DNA from: Ketobacter sp.
GTDB taxonomy: Bacteria; Pseudomonadota; Gammaproteobacteria; Pseudomonadales; Ketobacteraceae
Direction: 5' to 3'
Assembly: GCF_003671495.1 (NCBI RefSeq)
Contig: NZ_RCHN01000032.1
Span: 1-64,000, forward strand
DNA length: 64,000 bases
Shown piece after piece: positions 25,580 through 34,740 of this stretch. The notes under the pieces were generated by a model, which was not told the origin of the DNA, did no database searches, and was given only the letters and a program-made list of their open reading frames with translations. The stretch's first letter is position 1; each line of letters opens with the position of its first letter. The translations under genes were made by a program, and so were the position numbers.

Positions 25580-26032
25580 TTAAGGTGCCATCACAAGTTG
25601 TTCCAGTGCGCTGCGAATCTCCGCCGGTATGGGTACAGACTTGTTCTCGGCCCGGTTCACAAACACGTGAATAAAATCTCCGAACGCGCAAGCGGTGTCT
25701 TCACCCTGTTTGAAAATACCGACGCCGTAGGTGACGGAACTGTTGCCTAATTTATTGACCCGTAAACCCGCTTCGATCTCATCGGGGTAGGCGATGCCGG
25801 AAAGGTAGCTGCAGCTGGAATTTACCACATACCCTACCACCGGTGCATTCTGAATATCCAGACCGCCTTTTTCGATCAGGTAACGGTTTACGGCAGAATC
25901 AAAGTAGGAATAATAGGTTACGTTGTTCACGTGACCATAAATATCGTTGTCCATCCAGCGGGTGGTGATGGGATAAAAAAGTTTGTAATCGCTGCGGGCA
26001 ATGGGTTTGTCGATGGCTTTGTTGTCGCTCAT
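25580..26032 (-). CDS. YbgC/FadM-like acyl-CoA thioesterase (hotdog fold)
   Basis: 150 residues with the 4-hydroxybenzoyl-CoA thioesterase pattern: TRWMDNDIYGHVNNVTYYSYFDSAVNRYL (about residues 24-52), where the Asp of RWxDxDxxGHVNN is the catalytic residue, followed by the central helix and strands VVNSSCSYLSGIAYPDEIEAGLRV and SSVTYGVGIF. Cytoplasmic, likely releasing free acids from acyl-CoA. Encoded between an iron ADH and an ALDH in one operon, which suggests it works on the acids or thioesters of the same alcohol-oxidation pathway. Substrate chain length unknown. Confidence 0.9.
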   Translation of the reverse strand: MSDNKAIDKPIARSDYKLFYPITTRWMDNDIYGHVNNVTYYSYFDSAVNRYLIEKGGLDIQNAPVVGYVVNSSCSYLSGIAYPDEIEAGLRVNKLGNSSVTYGVGIFKQGEDTACAFGDFIHVFVNRAENKSVPIPAEIRSALEQLVMAP

Positions 26033-26061
26033 GTCATTACTTCTTTGTTCAATAAAATGAA

Positions 26062-27225
26062 TTACCAGGCGGCCTGGTAAATGGCGAATGCATCCTGCTC
26101 GGTTACTTGCCGTGGATTATTCACCAACAGCCGTTGTTGTGCCATGGCATCGGATGCCAGGGTGGCGATGAAATCCTCCGGCACGTCGCAATCCCGCAAA
26201 CGATTGGGCAGGGACACTTTTGCAATCAGGGTTTCAATCCATTGAATCAATTTGTCGGTGACCACGTCATCACCGCCTGCGACAAAATCCTCACCCATGA
26301 TGATCGGTGCCAGCTCAGCATAAAGTGACTTCGCGCTGGGAGCATTGAAGCGCATGACGTGGGGCAACACCAGCGAGTTGCTGAGGCCATGGGGTATGTG
26401 GAAGTGTCCTCCCAGGGGGTAGGCCAGGGCGTGCACTGCGGCCACCGGTGCATTGGCAAACGCTTGCCCCGCCAACAGGGCACCCAGCAGCATATTGCTG
26501 CGGGCTTCCACATCGGTGCCGATGCGCACGGCAGTGAGAATATTGCGTGACAACAGACGCAATGCTTCCTTGGCCAGCATATCCGACAGCGGATTTTTCT
26601 TGTGCACAGACGTGTAGGCTTCAATGGCGTGCACCATGGCGTCGATGCCGGTGGCGGCGGTGACATGGGCCGGCAGGCCCACGGTGAGTTCCGCATCCAG
26701 CAGGGCGATGTCCGGTTGCAACACCGGCGATACCACACCGGCCTTGGTGGTTTCACCGGTGGTGACGATGGCAATGGGGGTGACTTCAGAACCGGTGCCG
26801 GCGGTGGTGGGCACCTGGATCAGGGGCAGGCGCGGCTCCTTGGCATTGCCCACCCCGTACATGTCCGCCAGGGACTGGTTGCACTGGGGGTGGGCGAGGA
26901 TGGCCACCAGTTTGGCCACGTCCATGGAACTGCCGCCGCCGAACCCCACCACCAGGTCGGCCCCCAGGGCGCGGGCGGCGCTGACTGCTTCCAGCACGGT
27001 GCTGTCCGCCGGGTCCGGTTCCACCGCGTCATAGACCTGCACCTGCACGCCGACGGCCTCGAAGCTGGGCAACACCCGTTCCAGCAGCCCGGCCTTGATG
27101 ATGCCGGCATCGGTCACCAGCATGACCGCCCGGGCCCCCTGTTGTTGACACAGGGCGCCAAGCTGGCGGGCACTGCCGGGTTCGTTGATGATGGTTTTGG
27201 TGGTGGAGAATGTGAATGCCTGCAT
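26062..27225 (-). CDS. Iron-containing alcohol dehydrogenase
   Basis: 387 residues from the ATG at 27225 (GAGGTG upstream; a GTG four codons earlier is also possible). It is a group III ADH: nucleotide site VVGFGGGSSMDVAKLVA (about residues 90-106), IQVPTTAGTGSEVTPIAIVT, the metal Asp region ALLDAELTVGLPAHVTAATGIDAMVHAIEAYTS (Asp near 192, then the first His), and the HALAYPLGGHFHIPHGLSNSLVLPHVM segment with the remaining His ligands (about 260-285). Oxidises primary alcohols with NAD+, or reduces aldehydes. First gene of the ADH-thioesterase-ALDH operon. Confidence 0.93.
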   Translation of the reverse strand: MQAFTFSTTKTIINEPGSARQLGALCQQQGARAVMLVTDAGIIKAGLLERVLPSFEAVGVQVQVYDAVEPDPADSTVLEAVSAARALGADLVVGFGGGSSMDVAKLVAILAHPQCNQSLADMYGVGNAKEPRLPLIQVPTTAGTGSEVTPIAIVTTGETTKAGVVSPVLQPDIALLDAELTVGLPAHVTAATGIDAMVHAIEAYTSVHKKNPLSDMLAKEALRLLSRNILTAVRIGTDVEARSNMLLGALLAGQAFANAPVAAVHALAYPLGGHFHIPHGLSNSLVLPHVMRFNAPSAKSLYAELAPIIMGEDFVAGGDDVVTDKLIQWIETLIAKVSLPNRLRDCDVPEDFIATLASDAMAQQRLLVNNPRQVTEQDAFAIYQAAW

Positions 27226-27321
27226 GGGAGTGGGCACCTCAAAATTGACGGAGTTGCCCTATTTTATCACGTCCGTTTGCGGCAGATGGGACAAAAACCT
27301 GGGTAAACAGGCCATCAAATA

Positions 27322-28011
27322 TCAGCGTTTGGCCTCTAAACCGTCATCATCGGCCCGCTGCCAGCGGTTTATGGTGTTCACCAGCAGACGGTGCAGCAAC
27401 AGCGTGACACAAAGGGTGGCGTAGACCAGGCCTTCCTGTTCCCCCACCTTGGCCTCCATCAGGACATGGGCCACCGCCAGTATGCTCAGGGGGTACATGG
27501 CCCGGTGCAGTTGTCGCCAGCGTTTGCCGAGGGTGCGGCGGGCCCATTGGGGCGAGGTCAGGGCCAGCAGTAAAGACAGTATCCAGGCCAGCAGGCCCAT
27601 TTGCAGGAAGGGGCGCTCGCGCAGGTCCTGCCACCACCAGCCCATATTCCAGTCCAGTTCCAGGTGCAGATAGATGCCCGCATGCCAGCTCAGATAGAAA
27701 AAGCTGAACAGGCCCAGCATGCGCCGCGACTTGATCAGGAAATTCCAGTCCGCCAGCCGCTTACCGAATTTCAACCGGAGCCGTTTGCAGAGAAAGCCCA
27801 GCCAGCGCCGCAGGGGGGTAATGGCCAGGGTCAGCAGCAGGTAGAACATGGCCCAGAAGCCGGTGCGGGCGATGAGGGCCTCGAACGGATTGAAGCCCAG
27901 GCCATCCCCCAGGGTATCCCGCAGCAACAACAGGCCCGGAATCAAGCTGAACAGGAACAGTCCCAGGCGGAACCAGTGATCGTTTTGATTGCACCAACGC
28001 AACAGGGCCAT
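27322..28011 (-). CDS. msrQ: Haem-binding membrane subunit of the periplasmic methionine sulfoxide reductase
   Basis: 229 residues, six hydrophobic helices, matching MsrQ (formerly YedZ) of the ferric-reductase-like family. Candidate haem b ligands are His in FYLSWHAGIYLH, RQLHRAMYPL and VAHVLMEAK. MsrQ passes electrons from the quinone pool or a flavin reductase to MsrP. Its ATG overlaps the TGA of msrP by one base (TGATG), so translation is coupled. It is the last gene of a redox operon running 31048 to 27322. Confidence 0.95.
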   Translation of the reverse strand: MALLRWCNQNDHWFRLGLFLFSLIPGLLLLRDTLGDGLGFNPFEALIARTGFWAMFYLLLTLAITPLRRWLGFLCKRLRLKFGKRLADWNFLIKSRRMLGLFSFFYLSWHAGIYLHLELDWNMGWWWQDLRERPFLQMGLLAWILSLLLALTSPQWARRTLGKRWRQLHRAMYPLSILAVAHVLMEAKVGEQEGLVYATLCVTLLLHRLLVNTINRWQRADDDGLEAKR

Positions 28012-28955
28012 CAGTAGTGTTGCTGCAGATCGAGGCCCTGGTACAAGTGCGCCACCTGTTCGGCGTAACCATTGAACATCAGGGTAGGCTGTTTGCGGCT
28101 CTGGCCCAGGGGTACTTCCCGGCGCTGACTCCAGCGGGGATGGGCCACCTCCGGATTGACGTTGGCGTAAAAGCCGTATTCCCGGGGCGCGGCCCGTTGC
28201 CAGGTGGTGGTGGGTTGTTCCGTCAGCAGTTCAATGTGTTGTACCGCCTTGATGCTCTTGAAACCGTATTTCCAGGGCACCACCAAGCGCAGTGGGGCGC
28301 CGTTCTGCGGTGGCAGGCTGGCGCCGTACAGGCCAGTGGCCAGCAGGGTTAGGGGGTGCATGGCTTCGTCCAGGCGCAGAGCTTCCTCGTAGGGCCAGTC
28401 CAGGGTGGGATGGCGCTGGCCGATCATCTCTTTGGGATTGACGATGGCGCGGAACCGCACATAACGCGCGTTGGACAGGGGTTGCGCCAGGGCGATGATA
28501 TCCTTGAGCATGACACCCTGCCAGGGCACCACCATGGACCAGCCTTCCACGCATCGAAATCGATAGATGCGTTCCACCGGGCACAATTTGGCAATGGCGT
28601 CCAGATCCAACGTCAGGGGCTTTGCCACGGCGCCGGACAGGGTCAGCTCCCAGGGCGACAAGGTCAGGCGGCGGGCCAGGATGCGCACCGCTTCCTTGTC
28701 GGTGGAGAATTCATAATAGTTGTTGTAGCCGGTGGCGTATTTTTTGGGGGTAATGGGGCTGGCGGGTTCGGCGATGGGCGGCACGATGCTGTGCGCTGCG
28801 GACGGCGCCGGACAGGCCTCGCTGCCCTGGCCCAGTTGCGGCAGAGCCAGGCCCAATCCCGCCAGGGGCAGGGCCTGCAACAACCGGCGGCGTTGCTGGA
28901 ACACCTTCGGGTCGGTGATCTGACTGGCCGGTGGGATTAGATACTGCCATCCCAT
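28011..28955 (-). CDS. msrP: Periplasmic methionine sulfoxide reductase, molybdopterin catalytic subunit
   Basis: 314 residues. An RRRLLQALPLAGLGLAL stretch (about residues 22-38) is a twin-arginine-type signal, followed by the sulfite-oxidase-fold domain: ATGYNNYYEFSTDKEAV, the molybdenum-ligand Cys in YRFRCVEGWSMVVPW (about residue 139), and GAPLRLVVPWKYGFKSIK. MsrP repairs oxidised methionines in envelope proteins. It sits three bases after the cytochrome c gene and is followed by msrQ with a one-base overlap. The linkage to c-type cytochromes and a cupredoxin, rather than to a standalone msrPQ pair, is unusual. Confidence 0.95.
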   Translation of the reverse strand: MGWQYLIPPASQITDPKVFQQRRRLLQALPLAGLGLALPQLGQGSEACPAPSAAHSIVPPIAEPASPITPKKYATGYNNYYEFSTDKEAVRILARRLTLSPWELTLSGAVAKPLTLDLDAIAKLCPVERIYRFRCVEGWSMVVPWQGVMLKDIIALAQPLSNARYVRFRAIVNPKEMIGQRHPTLDWPYEEALRLDEAMHPLTLLATGLYGASLPPQNGAPLRLVVPWKYGFKSIKAVQHIELLTEQPTTTWQRAAPREYGFYANVNPEVAHPRWSQRREVPLGQSRKQPTLMFNGYAEQVAHLYQGLDLQQHY

Positions 28956-28958
28956 TGT

Positions 28959-29657
28959 TCAGTCCCGAATGGCTTTCAGGTACAGCATCAGTGAATTGAT
29001 CTCTGCATCGGTCAGTTGATCACCCCAGGGCGGCATGTGTTTGGACCGGCCCACCGCTTCCCCGCCTTTCACAATGATGTCCTTCAGATATTGATCCGGC
29101 AGTCGCGACGCGGTCAGGTCAGCCGGCGGTGGCGTTTTCAGCAGTTTGGACATGCGACCATCCCCCTCACCGAACTGGCCATGGCACAGCACACAGCGGG
29201 TGCTGTAAATCTGTTGCCCCAACTTACGGTCCGCCGTGCGGCCGCTGTCGACATTTTCCAGCAGAGCGTAGGCGCGGGTTTTATCCGTACGCAGCAACAT
29301 CACGAAATCGGAAACGGATTCCAGTTCGCTCCAGCTCAGCTCCTTGCCGAAGGGTGGCATATAGTGGGACAGGTCGCGGTAGTGGGGCCCCAGCACGGTG
29401 GCGTTCAGCACGCCGGCCCGGTCCTGCGCCACCCGCCCGGTGAGCAGAGATGTGTTGGGATACTCCTTCAGTCGCATCGGGAGTATTCCCTCACCCATGC
29501 CCTTGCCGCCGTGGCACAGCACGCAGCGGGCAGCGTAAACCTTGGCACCCAGCTCTACGCTGGGAGTGGGGTCATCGTAAGCCGCCTGGGCCGGAAGCGA
29601 ATGACTGAACAGCGTCAGGCCCGCGGCAATGAGCAGTACAATCCCTTGTATCCACAT
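28959..29657 (-). CDS. Exported di-haem cytochrome c
   Basis: 232 residues with a signal peptide (WIQGIVLLIAAGLTLFSHSLPAQA) and two cytochrome c domains, each with a CxxCH haem site: ARCVLCHGGKGMGEG near residue 48 and TRCVLCHGQFGEGDG near 158. Axial Met candidates lie in HYMPPFGKEL and KHMPPWGDQL. The two domains look like an internal duplication. Periplasmic electron carrier. The ATG is 4 bases after the cupredoxin stop, with AGGA inside the end of that gene, so the two are co-translated; msrP follows after 3 bases. It may supply electrons to the peroxidase or to MsrP. Confidence 0.92.
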   Translation of the reverse strand: MWIQGIVLLIAAGLTLFSHSLPAQAAYDDPTPSVELGAKVYAARCVLCHGGKGMGEGILPMRLKEYPNTSLLTGRVAQDRAGVLNATVLGPHYRDLSHYMPPFGKELSWSELESVSDFVMLLRTDKTRAYALLENVDSGRTADRKLGQQIYSTRCVLCHGQFGEGDGRMSKLLKTPPPADLTASRLPDQYLKDIIVKGGEAVGRSKHMPPWGDQLTDAEINSLMLYLKAIRD

Positions 29658-29661
29658 GAGT

Positions 29662-29979
29662 CTATTCCTGTACCTGAATGGTCATCCGCATTTCCGGGTG
29701 GATCGCGCATTCCACTTCCACTTCACCGGCCGTCTCGAAGGTGACGTCACGGGATTCGCCCTGGGGATACGACCCCAGATCAAACATCTCGGCGTCGCTC
29801 AGACTGAACACGTTGTGGAAAAACGGATCGTTGTTGGTGAACTTGACGGTGTCACCCACTTTTATGGTGAGCTGATCCTGGGTGAATTTTTTATCCTTCT
29901 GGCCTACTTCGAATTGCTCGGCCAGCAGATTGGTGCTGAACAACAGGGTGGGAACGATCAAGAGTAAACGGGTGTGCAT
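29662..29979 (-). CDS. Cupredoxin (plastocyanin/amicyanin-like blue copper protein)
   Basis: 105 residues from the ATG at 29979, chosen for its AAGGAGT site seven bases upstream. A signal peptide (RLLLIVPTLLFSTNLLA) leads to a single cupredoxin domain with type 1 copper ligands: His in NNDPFFHNVFS and the Cys-His-Met cluster in VECAIHPEMRMTIQV at the end. A small soluble one-electron carrier of the periplasm. It stands between the di-haem peroxidase (19 bases) and the di-haem cytochrome c (4 bases), so it is likely part of their electron-transfer chain. Confidence 0.92.
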   Translation of the reverse strand: MHTRLLLIVPTLLFSTNLLAEQFEVGQKDKKFTQDQLTIKVGDTVKFTNNDPFFHNVFSLSDAEMFDLGSYPQGESRDVTFETAGEVEVECAIHPEMRMTIQVQE

Positions 29980-29998
29980 GGTAAGACTCCTTGTCCGG

Positions 29999-31048
29999 TC
30001 AAAAGGTGTTGGGTGGCAGAACGGGCAGTGCAAATGGTTCGGGCGGCGTGGTCAGCGCTTTCATGAATTCCACCAGGTCTGCTTTTTCCTGTTGGGAAAG
30101 GCTGAGCTTTTTCATGTTGGGGGACAGGTTGGTGGTCACGGTGCCGCCGGTTTCATAGTGATCCACCACGTCCTTCAACGTCATGGCCGAGCCGTCGTGA
30201 AAATACGGTGCAGTCAGGGTGATGTCGCGCAGGGTCGGGGTTTTGAAAGCCCCCTTCATCAGGCCGATGGGTTTGATGGCATAGCGGCCCATGTCCGGAT
30301 TTTCCATTCCCCAGGAATCCAGCCCAATGTTGTGGAAACCATTGTCGGTGAAATTGGGGGCGGAATGGCACACGGCACAGTTGCCTTTGGCCGGGTCCAC
30401 AAACAGTTTGAAGCCATTCACCTGCTGCGCCGTCATTGCTTTTGCATCCCCCTTTATCCAGCGATCAAAGGGGGAGTTGTTGCTGATCACGGTTCTTTCA
30501 AAATTGGCGATGGCCATGGCCAGGGTTTCATCGGTAATGCCCTGGCCCGGATAAGCCCGTTCAAATGCCGCCACATACGTGGCATTGTTCTGCAAAAAGC
30601 GCAGCGCCATCGACAGGTCCACATTCATTTCCGCGCTGGACAACATGGGGCCAATGGCCTGGTCTTCCAGGGATTTTTTGCGGCCGTCCCACATTTGCAG
30701 GTGGTTGTAGGCGGTGTTGGTGACCGTGGGGGAGGCGCGGCCCAGAACCTTGCTCTTGAAGCCCTTGGCAGTGGGCAGGCCGTCAGACCAGCCGAACAAC
30801 GGACTGTGACAGGTGGCGCAGGACATGTTGCCGTCACCGCTCAAGCGCGGATCAAAAAACAGCATCTTGCCCAGGCTGGCCCGCTCTGCACTGGGGGCAT
30901 TGTTTTTCGGGTAAGGAACGGCGGGCAGCAACCACTCCTGCAGGCTCGGGTCTCCGGCTTTGTACACATAGTCGCTGTCGGCCAGCGCCAGTCCACTGAT
31001 GATGGTGCACCACAGGCCAAAGGCGGCCGCCCGGTATCGGTTGTTCAT
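29999..31048 (-). CDS. Di-haem cytochrome c peroxidase / MauG-family protein
   Basis: 349 residues with signal peptide (AAAFGLWCTIISGLALA). Two haem c sites: MSCATCHSPLFGWSDG near residue 76 and GNCAVCHSAPNFTDNGFHNIG near 222, with the family features LGKMLFFDPRLSGDG, YNHLQMWDGRKKSLEDQAIGPM and KTPTLRDITLTAPYFHDG. This is the CCP/MauG superfamily: either a peroxidase that detoxifies periplasmic H2O2 or an enzyme that uses it to modify a protein. AGGAGGT lies just before the ATG. It begins only 12 bases after the chemoreceptor gene's stop and heads the operon leading to msrPQ. Confidence 0.92.
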   Translation of the reverse strand: MNNRYRAAAFGLWCTIISGLALADSDYVYKAGDPSLQEWLLPAVPYPKNNAPSAERASLGKMLFFDPRLSGDGNMSCATCHSPLFGWSDGLPTAKGFKSKVLGRASPTVTNTAYNHLQMWDGRKKSLEDQAIGPMLSSAEMNVDLSMALRFLQNNATYVAAFERAYPGQGITDETLAMAIANFERTVISNNSPFDRWIKGDAKAMTAQQVNGFKLFVDPAKGNCAVCHSAPNFTDNGFHNIGLDSWGMENPDMGRYAIKPIGLMKGAFKTPTLRDITLTAPYFHDGSAMTLKDVVDHYETGGTVTTNLSPNMKKLSLSQQEKADLVEFMKALTTPPEPFALPVLPPNTF

Positions 31049-31060
31049 AGAACCTCCTTG

Positions 31061-32677
31061 TTATTGTTTGAAAAAAGACACCATATTCGTCAGCGTATTG
31101 GAGGACGCGGACAGGTTGTTGGACAGCTCGTCCATTTGCGAAGCGCTGCTCAGTGCCGAATCGCTGATTTCCTGTAGTTGCTCGATGTGATGGTGAATGT
31201 CATCAATACCCTGCAATTGCGAGCGGTTGATATTCAGGGCGGACAGGATTTGTTGGCGGGAATGATCAGAATGCTCGTTGGCCCGCTTCACATCGTTGGC
31301 ACTGTGTTCGAACAGGGCCAGATTGCTTTGCAATTCGGTGTTCACCACTTCCAGTAAATCGGTAACCTGTTGGAAGTGATGGGTCATGGTGGAGGCCAGG
31401 CCGGAGATCTCCTTGACCGCCTCCCCACTGCGATTGGCCAGTGCCCTTACTTCATCGGCCACCACGGCAAAGCCCCGCCCCTGCTCACCGGCGCGGGCGG
31501 CTTCAATGGCAGCATTCAATGCCAGCAGATTGGTCTGTTCTGACACACTCTGAATGGTGACCGCGATGCTGGTGATGGAATTGGCGGATTCCGACAGGGT
31601 GGTGATTTGCCGCGACAATGAATGCACCTGGGATTCAAACTGTTGCTGCAGCTGGGCGGATTCAATGATGCGGAGGTTGGCTTCGGCGCAGCTTTTGGCG
31701 GTGTCTTCGGCGTCGTTACTGCTGCTCTCCAGAATGGTGCTGACCTGGTTGGCGATCTGCAGCAGCTGCGACACCTTGTCGTTGATGGACAACACGTGGC
31801 TGGCCACCTGTTGCGCATTGGCGGCAGCGGTGTGGGCGCTGTGATTCACCTGCCCGGCGCTGGCATCCAGTTGTCCGGACTGGCTTTGCAGGTTGTTCAC
31901 AATGCGGCTGGTGGCTTGCACCGCCGAGTTGATGGCTTCAAAGGTCCGTGAGACCTCATCGCTGCCACTTTCACGCAGATCAATGTTGAGGTCGCCCTTG
32001 GCGAAACGACCCATGGAATCCTGAATGCGGCCCATGGAGGACACCAATTGGCGAATCAGGATGCAGGCAATCACCGCTGTCAGCAACAGACCCAGCAGGG
32101 TCCAGGTGGCCAGGCTGGTCATGATGGTGGCGTTGCGTTCCCGATTGGTTTCCGTCAGGCCGGTGAGTTTTTTGAATTCGTTGTCCAGGATGTTCTGGGC
32201 ATTGCTGATGATGCGGGCCGTCTGCGGCGCGATGGTCTTGAAGGCCGCGTTGGCATCGTCATCCCGGTTCTTTTTGCCATAGCCGATGACTTTCATTTGC
32301 AGCGGCCGCAGGTCCGCCAGCTCCTGCTTCAGGGTTTTCACCGCGTCGCTGTCGGGGATGGTTTCTTCCAGGCGCTGGATCTGCTCGTCCAGGGTGGAGG
32401 AGGCCTTGATGGTGGCGATGGCGTTTTCCCGGATCAGCTCCGGGGTGTTGGAGGCGATCAGGGCCTGCAGATCCCGCTGCAGCCGCATGATGGCCATCAG
32501 GGTGCTGTTGGCCTGGTGCTGACGCTGCTGGGATTCCTCAATGGCCTGGGTCAGGGCCTGATTCTGCTGGGTGAGGGTGAAACCCGCCAGCAAAACGCAG
32601 CCTACGGCCACCAGGGCGGGCATCACGCACATGGCAATCAATTTGTAACGCCAGGAAATATGCTTCAGCCAGGACAT
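31061..32677 (-). CDS. Methyl-accepting chemotaxis protein-like receptor
   Basis: 538 residues. Membrane segments at about 12-32 ([22 protein letters not shown]) and 187-208 ([20 protein letters not shown]) enclose a helical periplasmic sensor of about 150 residues; a HAMP-like linker ([20 protein letters not shown]) and coiled coils lead to the signalling hairpin [34 protein letters not shown], the CheA/CheW contact tip. Ligand unknown. No chemotaxis operon is nearby. The 12-base gap to the peroxidase gene suggests possible co-transcription, which would tie the sensor to the redox operon. Confidence 0.92.
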   Translation of the reverse strand: MSWLKHISWRYKLIAMCVMPALVAVGCVLLAGFTLTQQNQALTQAIEESQQRQHQANSTLMAIMRLQRDLQALIASNTPELIRENAIATIKASSTLDEQIQRLEETIPDSDAVKTLKQELADLRPLQMKVIGYGKKNRDDDANAAFKTIAPQTARIISNAQNILDNEFKKLTGLTETNRERNATIMTSLATWTLLGLLLTAVIACILIRQLVSSMGRIQDSMGRFAKGDLNIDLRESGSDEVSRTFEAINSAVQATSRIVNNLQSQSGQLDASAGQVNHSAHTAAANAQQVASHVLSINDKVSQLLQIANQVSTILESSSNDAEDTAKSCAEANLRIIESAQLQQQFESQVHSLSRQITTLSESANSITSIAVTIQSVSEQTNLLALNAAIEAARAGEQGRGFAVVADEVRALANRSGEAVKEISGLASTMTHHFQQVTDLLEVVNTELQSNLALFEHSANDVKRANEHSDHSRQQILSALNINRSQLQGIDDIHHHIEQLQEISDSALSSASQMDELSNNLSASSNTLTNMVSFFKQ

Positions 32678-32789
32678 AACGACTACACAAAATGGATGAT
32701 ACTTTTCAGCATAGTTGATGAGGACTGCCTATCAAGCCGATTGGTACAGGCTATTACCAGGGGGCAAGGCGGCAGGGCCCGGCGGGATG

Positions 32790-34586
32790 TCAGGCTGCCT
32801 GGCGTGGGCACACCCGGTTGCGGCCCTGCTGTTTGGCCTGGTACAGGGCCATGTCCGCCTGTTCCAACAAAGATTGTGGGGTATTGTTGGCGTCCGGCAC
32901 CAGGGAATGAACGCCGGCGCTGATGGTGATGGGCAGGGGGCCGTTGCGGGTCAGAATCGGGTCGCTTTCGATCAGGGTGCGGATGCGCTCGGCCACCGTG
33001 AGCGCACCCTCCACCTCGGTTTCCGGCAGAATGATGCAGAACTCTTCACCGCCATAACGGGAGGCGAAATCCGTAGGCCAGCGCACCCCGGCCTGAACCC
33101 GCTTGGCCACTTCCTGCAGGCAGTCGTCCCCCACCGGGTGGCCGTGGGTGTCGTTTACGTTCTTGAAGTGGTCGATGTCCATCAGAATGACCGCCAGCGG
33201 GCGCTGGTAACGCTTGCCCCGTTCCCATTCCTCCAGCATCACGGAATCCAGATGACGACGGTTATGCAGGCCGGTGAGTTGGTCGGTGTTGCTCAGATCC
33301 CGCAGCTGTCGGGTCAGGTCCTCCAATTCGCGGGTGCGTTCCTGCACCCGGCCTTCCAGTTCCTCATTGGCCCGCTGGGTGGCGATCAGGGCGTGTTCCT
33401 GGGCTTCATAGCGCATCCGGCGCTCGGCATTGATGCGTTCCGCCAGTGCAAAAGACAACAGCACCACCTCCAGGGCCGAGCCGATGTGGGTGCCGTATTC
33501 GGTGAATAAGTTGGTCGGCAGGATGCCGGCCTTGTTCATGGCCAGGATCAGGCCGCCGGATAACATGGAGGTCCAGGCGATGGTGTAGTATTTGGCGGTG
33601 ATCTGCCCCTTGTACCAGCATACGCAGCCGGACAGCAGCGCGGTAATGCAGGCCCCGGCCGCCCAGATGATCAGGGCAACGATGTTGTAGTGATAGGGGA
33701 GGAAGAACGCGCTCACCGCCAGCAGGATACTGCCGCCCCAGAACACCACCAGGGCCCGGTCGATGGCAGGCGAGTAACTCCGTACTTTTAGAAAACTGCG
33801 GGTGAAAGACGCACCAAAAATCACCACGCCGGACAGGAACACAATGATGGACTGGTCATTCCACTGGGTGAAAGTGGGCCACAGGTAGCGGAAGGAGTAC
33901 CCTCCCAGGCTGGCCAGGAACAAGGGCATGCAGAGCACATACCCCACGTACAGTAAATAGGTCCGCTCCCCCAGCACAAAAAAGATCAGCAGGTTGTAGG
34001 CGGCGATTACGATCATGGTGCCGAAAAAAATGCCCTGCAGAATGGTGCGGGTGGTATCAAACCCAAAGAAGGACTGTTCATCCCACAGGGTCACCGGCAC
34101 CTGCACCGCGCTGCTGGTTTTGACCCTCAGGTACACCGTGAGGTGCTGCTGCGGCTCCCAGTTGAGGGGAATAATAAAATTGCGATGATCGAACAGCCGC
34201 TTGTGGTAGGGGTATTTGTCCCCCAACTGGTGCTGGGCAATAAGGTTGTCGCCGGAGAACAGGTACACGTCAATGTAATCCAGCACCGGGTAACTGATTT
34301 CTAACAGGCGGGATTGGGTGCGCTCGGTGGGGTTGTCGATCTCCAGCTTCAGCCACCAGCTGGATTCGTTGTAACTTTTGTTGAAGGTTTTCTCGCCGTT
34401 CTGGGTCCATTGCTGCGGGTGAGCGAGAAGTTCATCGAGCTGCAGCCGGCTGTCCGGGTCCTCCAGATAGCTGAGTGCCGGGTTCAGACTGATACCATTG
34501 CCAGTGTCGTCCAATAGCAGGGGCGAGCCGTGGGCGCTCAACACCTGCAGCGCGAGAAACAAAAAGCCAATAAAGTATCGGTGCAT
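32790..34586 (-). CDS. 7TMR-DISM diguanylate cyclase (GGDEF)
   Basis: 598 residues with signal peptide, an extracytoplasmic beta-rich 7TMR-DISMED2 domain (about 30-170, including WWLKLEIDNPTERTQSRLLEI), seven transmembrane helices (about 180-380), a short coiled coil (ANEELEGRVQERTRELEDLTRQL) and a GGDEF domain at about 430-598 with DIDHFKNVNDTHGHPVGDD and the active-site SRYGGEEFCIILPE. It should make cyclic di-GMP in response to an envelope ligand, possibly a carbohydrate or lipid. The product-inhibition I-site RxxD is not seen: the segment before GGEEF reads RWPTD, with one residue too many. Confidence 0.92.
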   Translation of the reverse strand: MHRYFIGFLFLALQVLSAHGSPLLLDDTGNGISLNPALSYLEDPDSRLQLDELLAHPQQWTQNGEKTFNKSYNESSWWLKLEIDNPTERTQSRLLEISYPVLDYIDVYLFSGDNLIAQHQLGDKYPYHKRLFDHRNFIIPLNWEPQQHLTVYLRVKTSSAVQVPVTLWDEQSFFGFDTTRTILQGIFFGTMIVIAAYNLLIFFVLGERTYLLYVGYVLCMPLFLASLGGYSFRYLWPTFTQWNDQSIIVFLSGVVIFGASFTRSFLKVRSYSPAIDRALVVFWGGSILLAVSAFFLPYHYNIVALIIWAAGACITALLSGCVCWYKGQITAKYYTIAWTSMLSGGLILAMNKAGILPTNLFTEYGTHIGSALEVVLLSFALAERINAERRMRYEAQEHALIATQRANEELEGRVQERTRELEDLTRQLRDLSNTDQLTGLHNRRHLDSVMLEEWERGKRYQRPLAVILMDIDHFKNVNDTHGHPVGDDCLQEVAKRVQAGVRWPTDFASRYGGEEFCIILPETEVEGALTVAERIRTLIESDPILTRNGPLPITISAGVHSLVPDANNTPQSLLEQADMALYQAKQQGRNRVCPRQAA

Positions 34587-34740
34587 AAGCCGGTTTACAC
34601 ATAGATAGCGAGGTCACGCTTAAGAATAGCACCCTCTGTCGGAAGCGGTTATTCGCTGCGCCGGGCAGGGGTTAATTTTGGGTCTTGGGGGTGTACAATA
34701 GGCAGTGGTTATAAGAATAACAACTAAACAGGTCGTTCGT

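Noticed and set aside
24238-25674. Plus-strand open frame opposite the aldehyde dehydrogenase
   Set aside because: Antisense shadow; the opposite strand encodes a complete ALDH with all catalytic motifs.
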